A DNA stretch of 37,754 bases, taken from NCBI GenBank assembly GCA_035574235.1, contig DATLZA010000134.1, positions 1 to 37,754 on the forward strand, read 5' to 3'. The first letter of the stretch is position 1. Every line of letters starts with the position of its first letter. The translations under genes and the position numbers were made by a program. The notes below the pieces were generated by a model. That model was not told the DNA's origin. It searched no databases and saw only the letters and a list, made by a program, of their open reading frames with translations. Of the stretch, positions 31,943-37,754 are shown in pieces. The DNA is from Planctomycetota bacterium. GTDB taxonomy: Bacteria; Planctomycetota; MHYJ01; JACPRB01.

Positions 31943-34333
31943 TCATTCGACCGCTTCCCATCCGTCCTGCGCGGGCGTCGGGACGGGCCAGCGATTCACG
32001 GGCTGTCCTCCCGTGTCCTTCTTCCAGATGCGGCCGTCCTCGCCCATGAGGAAGGTCAGACGGCCGGTCTGACCGTACTGGGCCGGCCAGGCCGTCACGG
32101 CGAAACGCTTGCGGTTCGTGAAGCTCTGGCCGTCTTTGTCCTCGTCCTTGGCGTAGGGCTCTCCGTCCGGGTCGGTGGTGAGCATCCGGAAGTGGTAGCC
32201 GTTTTTGGCCGCCGGCGTCAGGCCGTATCGGGGCGCGCCCTCGGGATCCGCCTGGGCCGTCGCCGGGTCGAGCAGAAAGATGGCCTGTCCCGAACGGTCC
32301 TTGAGCGCGTAGAGGCCCGCGACGTCCCGCGTCCAGTAGTCGGCCGTGCCGTTGCGGTCGCTGTCGGAATTCTTGAACGTTTCTTCCGCCTGCCGGATGA
32401 ACCGAAGGCTGATCTCGGCGAGACGCTCGTTCGCCGCAATGCCGGCCCCCGGCAGATTGCCCCGATCGGCGGCCGTGATGATTCCGGGAATGGCCACCGC
32501 CGCCACGATCGCGGCGCCGCCGATCAGGACCGTCTGCGAAATGGGCACCAAACTCACGCTTTCCACGACGATCGCGTCCGGACGCGTGGCCTTCTGGATC
32601 CGCATCGGGCCGATCAGGTCCGCCAGCGTTTCTCCCAGGGGAAGCTGGGCCAGGTCCACGATGAGATCGCCCGTCTGGGGATCTCGAGTGAAGTCCCGCC
32701 CCAGGTGCGCGAAGGGTTCCACCAGGCCGTAGAAGACCGCCACCCACCGGCCCACGTCCAGGTAATACCAGGATTCGGCGCCGTCGCGCGGGGCCACCGT
32801 GCGGAACCTCGGATCCTCTCCGATCGGCCTGCCGGGACGCTCCGAGCGCAGGATGTGGCGCTGGAGCGCATGGGGATGACTCGAGAAGTAAAGCGTGTTC
32901 CCCTCCACGAACCAGCAGGGGGCGTAACCCGTCGAACCGAACGGGAAAGGATCTTCTCCGGCGTCCAGGAGGTCGGCCGGGAGGAACGGAGAGGCCGTCG
33001 GAAGTCCGCGCGCCAGCGTCCGGATTGTGCGCCCTCGGAACGTCGCTTCCTCGAAGGCGATTCCTTCGGCGCGCGCGATTTTCCCGAGCGCCGCCTCGAA
33101 GCCGGCCGGGTCGGCCAGCTCGACCATCAGGAGGTCGTCCGGAAAAAGTCCCCGGCCCTCCGGCGCGTGACCGTAGGTCGTCCAGGCGGTCCCCAGGGTC
33201 GCCAGCGCGTCGCGGAGCGAAAGCCCCCACCGCTTCTCGAGATCGCGGATTCCCTGGGTGAGGGACTCGTCGAACGAGGGGGCGACCTTCGTGCAGGACA
33301 GAAGCGTGTCGTAGGTCCCCGGCGCGTCCAGGCGGAAGTGCATGTACGACAGAGACCCTTCGGGGACGCGGGAGGCGAAGGGATCCGGCGCCGGACGTCC
33401 GGCCAGGAAACGCAGGAGCCCGCGGTCCTGGCGCGAAGTCACGACGGCGGTTCGCTCCCGCGTCCAGACGCCCTCGTAGGAAAGACCCAGCGCCACGGCC
33501 GAGACGTCCGCCAGTCCGAGCGCTTCGATCACCTTCAACGCCTCGTCGCCGATCTCCGCTCGAAACCGCCGGAGCACGGCCTCGGTATTGAGGAAGGACA
33601 GGAGGAAGTGCCGGTTCTCCGGGGCGACGTGCCCGCGGGCGGCGGCGAACGACGCGCTCGCCCGCAGCCCCTGGAAGGCGCGGTCGGCGGCCGCGGAAAT
33701 GAGCCCCTGCATCCGCTCGGCCTGCGTGGTGACGAGGAGCGTGTTTTCGACGAAGGCCAGATAGAAACGGAAATCGTCGTTGCCGAGTTCGTGGACCGTG
33801 ACCCCCTCATGCTGGAATTCCCCCTCGTGGAGGTTTCCGTTCGGATGCCGGCGTACGGTCTTCTTGAACTCGTCCAGAGCGCGTCGGAGCCTGGCGGGAT
33901 CCGGAGCTCCCAGCGAAACGACAAGATCGATCTTGTGCTGTTCGTTCACGGGCAGGTCCAGAAGGGCGAAGCCGAGGGGCGCTCCGAGAATCTCCCAGAT
34001 TTCGTCGATCGAAAGGCCGAAGGTCTGCCGGACGGAGTCGTTCCAGGACGGCGAGACTTCCCCGGCGAACTGGACGGGCTCGGTCTTGCGCCTGTGCCAC
34101 CAGCGTTCGATGGGGCGGCGAAACGCGCGGATCTCGGGATGTTCCCAGAAGCGCGCCAGGCCCGACCGCGCGTAGTCCTGCGAAGCGGCCGGCGATTGCG
34201 GGATGGAAAGGTAGAAAAGGACGTCCGGGGGCAGCAGCCGTTCCAGGAGGTGCGGGTCCGGGGCCGCCTGGGGGCCGAAGGAAAGCGCGGCCAGGGCCAA
34301 GGCCAGGGTCGCGGTGCGCGCGAAGCGGGACAT
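31943..34333 (-). CDS. Exported DUF3352-like protein with C-terminal pilin-like domain
   Basis: This 796-residue protein starts at ATG 34333, with CAGGAGG 6 nt upstream. The signal peptide (about 1-24) is followed by a long alpha/beta region (about 25-590) that resembles DUF3352-type proteins (LLPPDVLFYLSIP near the start, IWEILGAPLGFALLDLP). Near residue 598 a hydrophobic helix ending in AVAIPGIITAAD looks like the N-terminal helix of a type IV pilin. It is followed by ANERLAEISLRFIRQAEETF and a C-terminal domain (DSDRNGTADYWTRDVAGLYAL, KNGYHFRML) typical of pseudopilin/DUF2950-like proteins. The pilin-like part has no prepilin leader because it is internal, so it cannot be processed in the usual way. 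In-frame codons upstream to 34594 are not used. A promoter lies 40 nt upstream. Confidence 0.85.
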   Translation of the reverse strand: MSRFARTATLALALAALSFGPQAAPDPHLLERLLPPDVLFYLSIPQSPAASQDYARSGLARFWEHPEIRAFRRPIERWWHRRKTEPVQFAGEVSPSWNDSVRQTFGLSIDEIWEILGAPLGFALLDLPVNEQHKIDLVVSLGAPDPARLRRALDEFKKTVRRHPNGNLHEGEFQHEGVTVHELGNDDFRFYLAFVENTLLVTTQAERMQGLISAAADRAFQGLRASASFAAARGHVAPENRHFLLSFLNTEAVLRRFRAEIGDEALKVIEALGLADVSAVALGLSYEGVWTRERTAVVTSRQDRGLLRFLAGRPAPDPFASRVPEGSLSYMHFRLDAPGTYDTLLSCTKVAPSFDESLTQGIRDLEKRWGLSLRDALATLGTAWTTYGHAPEGRGLFPDDLLMVELADPAGFEAALGKIARAEGIAFEEATFRGRTIRTLARGLPTASPFLPADLLDAGEDPFPFGSTGYAPCWFVEGNTLYFSSHPHALQRHILRSERPGRPIGEDPRFRTVAPRDGAESWYYLDVGRWVAVFYGLVEPFAHLGRDFTRDPQTGDLIVDLAQLPLGETLADLIGPMRIQKATRPDAIVVESVSLVPISQTVLIGGAAIVAAVAIPGIITAADRGNLPGAGIAANERLAEISLRFIRQAEETFKNSDSDRNGTADYWTRDVAGLYALKDRSGQAIFLLDPATAQADPEGAPRYGLTPAAKNGYHFRMLTTDPDGEPYAKDEDKDGQSFTNRKRFAVTAWPAQYGQTGRLTFLMGEDGRIWKKDTGGQPVNRWPVPTPAQDGWEAVE

Positions 34334-34373
34334 GGCGGCCCTCCTGAATGCGGGGGTAAAGTGTAGTGGGTTA

Positions 34374-34403
34374 AGTATACGGCCTGCGGACCGAACCTGG
34401 CAA
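34374..34403 (-). promoter_or_regulatory. Predicted promoter of the DUF3352-pilin-like gene
   Basis: On the minus strand TTGCCA (34403-34398), an 18-nt spacer and TATACT (34379-34374) are seen. The -35 lies inside an inverted repeat (AACCT-GGCA-AGGTT, 34395-34408), which could be an operator. Confidence 0.5.
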
Positions 34404-34439
34404 GGTTCCGGGAGTGTCCAAACAGCGGGGAGGTCGACC

Positions 34440-35249
34440 ATGAAAAGAGGCTTGTGGGGCGCGCTCGTTTTGGCGACGGGCGCCTGGAGGGTTCCGGCGC
34501 AGGAGGAGGCTCCCGACCGCGTGGGGAAGGACCGTGCCCCCGTGGTGGCCCGCAAGTCCCTCCAGGAGGTCCAGAAGCGCAGGAACTGCGCCATTCTGGT
34601 GATCCATCAGATGGGCATCGGACGCAACCAGCCGCCCCTCGAGGGAAATTTCGAGGGCGTCCTTCGAAAGGATTTCGCCGCCGTCAAAGGGACCGCGGAG
34701 ATCTACGCCCGGGGGACGTCCTACCTCGTCAATCTGGGGGGGCGTTTCGATCCGCCCGAGGAGCTGACGGGCGTCGAGGGACTTCAGGCGCAAAGCTTCC
34801 GCAATCCCGCGCTGCTTCTCAAAGAGGTGGAGCGCCTTCTGGCTTCCGCGACGTTCGGCGGGGACGAGAAGGTGGACGGGCGGGAGTGCCGGATCGTGGA
34901 CTTCGTCGCGGACGAGGCCCTGGTCAAGCAGCACCTGCGGGAGCTGGAGGCCCGGCTCAACCGGGAGTGGCGCCGTCAGGGAGGACTTATGGCGGAGTTC
35001 ATCAATCTCACCCACGCCCTCGACGCCCGCCAGAGCGTGGCCACCTACCGGATGTCGGTGGGAAAGGCGGACCTCCTGCCGTACCGGCTCGAGTATGTTC
35101 TGAGACCCAAATTCCGGCCCGGTGCGATTCCGGGAGCGGAACGGCTGCCGAATCTGGATTCACGCATCGACGTGCGCTTTTCCCGTTGGGATGAGGACGC
35201 GCCCTTCGAAATTCCTTCGGTCATCCGCGAGAAGTGGGGGATTCGTTAG
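34440..35249 (+). CDS. Exported protein of unknown function
   Basis: This 269-residue protein starts at ATG 34440, with GGGGAGG 7 nt upstream. A signal peptide (MKRGLWGALVLATGAWRVPAQ) is followed by a mature domain of mixed helix and strand. It includes VLRKDFAAVKGTAEIYARG, a stretch with GREC, and a long strand-rich end (VATYRMSVGKADLLPYRLEYVL, RIDVRFSRWDEDAPFEIP). The strand pattern is reminiscent of LolA/RseB-like lipid-binding barrels, but no signature confirms this. It is divergent from the DUF3352-pilin-like gene across about 105 nt. No clear plus-strand promoter was seen in that gap. An envelope location is inferred from the signal peptide. Confidence 0.8.
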   Translation: MKRGLWGALVLATGAWRVPAQEEAPDRVGKDRAPVVARKSLQEVQKRRNCAILVIHQMGIGRNQPPLEGNFEGVLRKDFAAVKGTAEIYARGTSYLVNLGGRFDPPEELTGVEGLQAQSFRNPALLLKEVERLLASATFGGDEKVDGRECRIVDFVADEALVKQHLRELEARLNREWRRQGGLMAEFINLTHALDARQSVATYRMSVGKADLLPYRLEYVLRPKFRPGAIPGAERLPNLDSRIDVRFSRWDEDAPFEIPSVIREKWGIR

Positions 35250-35253
35250 GCCG

Positions 35254-35940
35254 TCAGGCCTGCGCCCGCGCCGGCCGCGCCGTCGTCAAGCCGCCCTCGG
35301 TCATCGGTTCGTGGACCGAGGTCGTCAGCTGATAGAGTACGCCGAAGATGAGAAGCGGCAGGAAGATGCAGAGGTGGATGAGGATCTGCGCTTCGGTCTT
35401 GACGTCCCCGGCCAGGCGGCTGACGATCGCCGAAGAAACCCCGTAGGTCACGAACACCGCTCCGATCAGGGACGAGTTGAAGACGAAGAAGAACTTCGGG
35501 AAGATCGCCCCGAGGCCGCCCCCCAGGAGGAACGCCAGGCAGATCGAGGCCAGAGTATGGTCCCCCGGCCGGAAGGTCTGCGGGAAGAACACGGTCCCCA
35601 GGACCGCCACCGTGAAGCCCCCGAGAAGAATTCCGACGAAGCGCCGCCAGCACGTGGCCACGAACGCTCCGGCCACGGCGCAGACGGCCAGGTAGAGCAT
35701 CGGGGTCACGCCCCCCCCGGCCGGCTGCAGGTGGCTCTTGAGGAGAAGTCCCGCCCAACCGCCCGCCAGAAAGCCGGTCACTCCGAGGAAGTAGGAGTGG
35801 TGTTTCCACGCGAAAAGAAGAAACGAACCGCCGAAGACGATCGACAGGAGTGCCACGATCTCGGGGAAGTGGGCCCCCACGAGGTTCTTGTGGGCCGAAA
35901 GGTTCAGCCTCTGGACGAGTTCCACCAGTTCGCGGATCAT
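35254..35940 (-). CDS. Multipass membrane protein (DUF4203-like)
   Basis: This 228-residue inner-membrane protein has about six to seven hydrophobic helices (about 27-45, 50-68, 78-95, 98-118, 126-148, 152-172, 183-203). The pattern of small residues (FLAGGWAGLLL, FVGILLGGFTVAVLG, AFLLGGGLGAIF) resembles DUF4203/TM198-like proteins, whose function is not known. The start has a short amphipathic segment (IRELVELVQRLNL) and the end is a soluble tail. GGGGAG lies 9 nt before ATG 35940. The stop is 4 nt from the stop of the convergent exported-protein gene. No transport motif was seen. Confidence 0.85.
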   Translation of the reverse strand: MIRELVELVQRLNLSAHKNLVGAHFPEIVALLSIVFGGSFLLFAWKHHSYFLGVTGFLAGGWAGLLLKSHLQPAGGGVTPMLYLAVCAVAGAFVATCWRRFVGILLGGFTVAVLGTVFFPQTFRPGDHTLASICLAFLLGGGLGAIFPKFFFVFNSSLIGAVFVTYGVSSAIVSRLAGDVKTEAQILIHLCIFLPLLIFGVLYQLTTSVHEPMTEGGLTTARPARAQA

Positions 35941-36035
35941 GCCGGCACTCCCCGCCTATGAGGACTTATCGGCAGGCCCGCCCGTTCTCTTCAGACCCTC
36001 AAATCGCGGGAATCGAATCCCGGACGCGAGGTCAT

Positions 36036-36064
36036 TTGATCCGGCCGGCCCGGCGGGCTATAAA
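36036..36064 (+). promoter_or_regulatory. Predicted pfkA promoter
   Basis: TTGATC (36036-36041), a 17-nt spacer and TATAAA (36059-36064) form a very good match. The -10 ends 8 nt before GTG 36073, so RNA probably starts at about 36071. An AAAGGA motif overlaps the -10 and would not be transcribed. Confidence 0.6.
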
Positions 36065-36072
36065 GGAACCCC

Positions 36073-37044
36073 GTGGCTCGGCGGATCGGCATCCTGACCG
36101 GCGGCGGCGACGCGCCGGGACTTAACGCCGCGATCCGCGCCGCGGCCAAGACGCTCCTCCTCCGGGGCGCTTCCGTTCTGGGGATCCTCGACGGCTTTGA
36201 AGGGCTCGTCCACGGCCGCGGACGGGAACTCACCTTCGACGACGTTTCCGGCATCCTGGCGCGCGGGGGCACGATCCTCGGGACGGCCAACCGGGGGGAC
36301 GCGCCCGCGCGGATGGACGAGGCGGTCCGCCGATTCCGCCGGTGGAAGCTCGATGCGGTGCTGGTCCTCGGAGGGGAAGGGACGCAGCACCTGGCGCATG
36401 CCTTCGAGAAGCGCGGCGGCCGCGCGATCGGCGTGCCCAAGACGATCGACAACGACCTGCCCGCGACGGATCTGAGTTTCGGATTCGACACGGCGGTCTC
36501 GGTCGCCGCCGGAGCGCTCGACGTCCTCCACAGCACGGCGGACGCCCACGGCCGGATCATGGTGATGGAGGTCATGGGCCGCCGCGCGGGATGGATTGCG
36601 CTCTATGCGGGCGTGGCCGGCGGCGCCGACGTCATCCTCATTCCGGAGATTCCGCACGATCTTGAGCGCGTGGCGGCGTTCGTCCGGCGGCGCCACCGGC
36701 GACGCCGCTTCACGCTGGTTTCTCTGGCGGAAGGGGCAGGTTCGGCGCCGGATCTGGCGCGATGGCTGGAATCCGCCACGGGGATCGAAGCGCGGCCGGT
36801 CGTTCTGGGACATCTGCAGCGCGGAGGCCCGCCGACCGCGTTTGACCGTCTCCTGGCCACGCGGTTCGGCCACGCGGCCGCCGACCTGGCCTGGTCGGGA
36901 CGTCACGGCGTGATGGTGGCCCTCCGCGGCGGGCGGGTCGTCGCCGTCCCCCTGGCCCGCGCCGCCCGCGGACCCCGCCGGGTCCCGCCCGATCATCCCC
37001 TCGTGCGCGCCGCCGAAGCCCTCGGGGTTTCGTTCGGCCGGTGA
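36073..37044 (+). CDS. pfkA: 6-phosphofructokinase, group III (ATP or pyrophosphate)
   Basis: This 323-residue glycolytic enzyme phosphorylates fructose 6-phosphate. It has the nucleotide loop GGGDAPGLN (10-18), LGGEGTQ (99-105), PKTIDNDLPATD (122-133) with the catalytic Asp126, the MEVMGRRAGWIAL segment (165-177) and HLQRGGPPTAFDR (237-249). Sequence and length match the group III enzymes of actinobacteria and others. Gly103 corresponds to E. coli Gly104 (a sign of ATP use), while Lys123 corresponds to the Lys found in PPi-dependent enzymes in place of E. coli Gly124. ATP use is favoured but not certain. The start is GTG 36073. The promoter is so close that the message is probably leaderless. 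Confidence 0.95.
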   Translation: MARRIGILTGGGDAPGLNAAIRAAAKTLLLRGASVLGILDGFEGLVHGRGRELTFDDVSGILARGGTILGTANRGDAPARMDEAVRRFRRWKLDAVLVLGGEGTQHLAHAFEKRGGRAIGVPKTIDNDLPATDLSFGFDTAVSVAAGALDVLHSTADAHGRIMVMEVMGRRAGWIALYAGVAGGADVILIPEIPHDLERVAAFVRRRHRRRRFTLVSLAEGAGSAPDLARWLESATGIEARPVVLGHLQRGGPPTAFDRLLATRFGHAAADLAWSGRHGVMVALRGGRVVAVPLARAARGPRRVPPDHPLVRAAEALGVSFGR

Positions 37045-37059
37045 CCGGCGCGCGAAGGC

Positions 37060-37088
37060 TTGCGCCGTTCGCTTTTATGCTTTATAAT
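37060..37088 (+). promoter_or_regulatory. Predicted promoter of MerR-like gene
   Basis: TTGCGC (37060-37065), a 17-nt spacer and a perfect TATAAT (37083-37088) make this the best promoter match in the window. RNA would start near 37095, giving a leader of about 37 nt with the GGGAGGA ribosome site. Confidence 0.65.
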
Positions 37089-37131
37089 TTGTGTTGCCGC
37101 GGACGCTCCGGAACGGGTCCGGGAGGAATCC

Positions 37132-37398
37132 ATGGAAACGCCGCCCCGAAAGCTCTACAAGATCGGAGAAGTCATTCGTTACAGCGGTCTCTCCCGCCAG
37201 ACCATCCATAACTACACCATGATGGGGCTCATCGCCGAAGAGGAACGCACCGAATCCGGACACCGCCTCTATCCGGAAAGCGTCTTCGAACGGCTCAAGA
37301 AGATCCAGATGCTCTCCCGCCACCGGCCGCTCCGCGAGGTGGCGGAAATCCTGCGCAAGGAAGATCAGGCCGCGAAGGCCTCCGCGAAAAGTTCGTAA
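37132..37398 (+). CDS. Minimal MerR-family transcriptional regulator
   Basis: This 88-residue protein starts at ATG 37132, with GGGAGGAATCC directly upstream. It is almost only a MerR DNA-binding domain: YKIGEVIRYSGLSRQTIHNY (helix-turn-helix), MMGLIAEEERTESGHRLYPE (wing) and the second helical pair FERLKKIQMLSRHRPLREVAEIL. The C-terminal coiled coil and effector-binding domain of classical MerR proteins are absent. It may dimerise weakly, work with a partner or bind a simple operator. The strong promoter suggests steady expression. Its targets are unknown. Confidence 0.9.
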   Translation: METPPRKLYKIGEVIRYSGLSRQTIHNYTMMGLIAEEERTESGHRLYPESVFERLKKIQMLSRHRPLREVAEILRKEDQAAKASAKSS

Positions 37399-37443
37399 CG
37401 CCCGTCCCGCGGTCCGCGGGCCCGGTTCGGAGAGAGGGGGGAC

Positions 37444-37754
37444 ATGCAGGCCAGCCGTTGGTGGCGGCGGGCGCTCCGGGAGTGGCCGCTCCTGGGAGCC
37501 GCGCTCGGCCTTCTTTCCCTGCTCGCGCTTCCGCGCTTCGTCGCGCGGCCCCGCGCTCCGGAACGGCCCGATCCGGTCCTCCGCGCCGAACGCCTGGTGA
37601 CCCCCTCCGCCTCCGAAGCGGATCTCGCGGAAGCCGCCGCGCTTCTGGACCGGGCGCGCGCGGCCGGCGCCGCCGACTCCGCCCGCCTGGACGCCGTCGA
37701 ACGCCTCATCGCCCGAAGGCTTCTCGGGCTCGGCCGCCTCGAAGAGGCCGTTTC
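37444..37754 (+). CDS. Membrane-anchored protein, 3' end off the window
   Basis: From ATG 37444, preceded by an AGAGGGGGG ribosome site, the frame is open to the window edge (103 full codons). It has a basic start rich in Trp and Arg (QASRWWRRALREW) and one hydrophobic helix (about 15-32). A Pro/Arg-rich linker follows, then an Ala/Leu/Arg-rich helical region with a TPR-like spacing (AEAAALLDRARAAGAAD, then RRLLGLGRLEEAV). It may be a membrane-tethered TPR protein, but too little is visible to assign a family. It lies 45 nt after the MerR-like gene and may be co-transcribed with it. Confidence 0.75.
   Translation, partial: MQASRWWRRALREWPLLGAALGLLSLLALPRFVARPRAPERPDPVLRAERLVTPSASEADLAEAAALLDRARAAGAADSARLDAVERLIARRLLGLGRLEEAV

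Noticed and set aside
36003-36026. tRNA T-arm-like sequence (CGGGATTCGATTCCCG on the minus strand)
   Set aside because: The closing G53-C61-type pair is not formed, and no matching acceptor, D or anticodon arms surround it. It is only a short hairpin.

Overview
This window is uniformly G+C-rich bacterial DNA with dense, mostly operonic genes. No rRNA or tRNA gene, CRISPR array or transposase was seen. The gene mix suggests Planctomycetota or a nearby deep-branching Gram-negative lineage: a B12-dependent ribonucleotide reductase, MshEN-like repeats fused to zinc ribbons, ExbB with its own signal peptide, TPR-secretin lipoproteins, a DUF3352-like protein ending in a pilin-like domain, and an Hc1 histone-like protein. 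This placement is an inference at moderate to low confidence, because no phylogenetic marker RNA is present.

Layout. (1) 1-851, minus: 3'-truncated putative lipoprotein. (2) 1007-5521, plus: two-component signalling operon made of an HTH-receiver fusion, a PAS histidine kinase, an Rcp1-like receiver broken by a frameshift, and a REC-PAS-PAS-kinase-REC hybrid, with stop/start overlaps. (3) 5518-11049, minus: HAD hydrolase, guaA, an MshEN-repeat/zinc-ribbon protein and class II reductase nrdJ. (4) 11106-27278, minus: about 16 kb encoding an envelope-machine cluster, in transcription order PilM-PilN fusion, PilO-like, FN3-like membrane protein in the PilP position, TPR-secretin lipoprotein, two exported TPR proteins, ExbB, ExbD, ExbD, intrinsic terminator, second TPR-secretin lipoprotein. 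(5) 27579-30551, minus: mtaB, DHH phosphoesterase and family-4 uracil-DNA glycosylase, with mnmA divergent from mtaB. (6) 31704-37754: histone H1-like protein, DUF3352-pilin-like fusion, exported protein of unknown function, multipass membrane protein, group III phosphofructokinase, a minimal MerR-like regulator and a truncated membrane-anchored protein.

The most interesting system is region 4. It combines the inner-membrane alignment module of type IV pili and type II secretion (PilM, N, O and a PilP-like protein) with two unusual TPR-bearing secretins and a proton-driven ExbB/ExbD motor. No assembly ATPase, prepilin peptidase or platform protein is in the window. One reading is a trans-envelope channel energised by proton motive force; another is that the pilus ATPases lie elsewhere in the genome and the Exb genes are only neighbours.

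A second theme is promoter architecture. Recognisable sigma70-type promoters (TTG-rich -35, 16-18 nt spacer, TANNNT -10) occur upstream of many genes. In five cases (HTH-REC, HAD, mtaB, mnmA, pfkA) the -10 box ends only 6-10 nt before the start codon, which predicts leaderless or nearly leaderless mRNAs.
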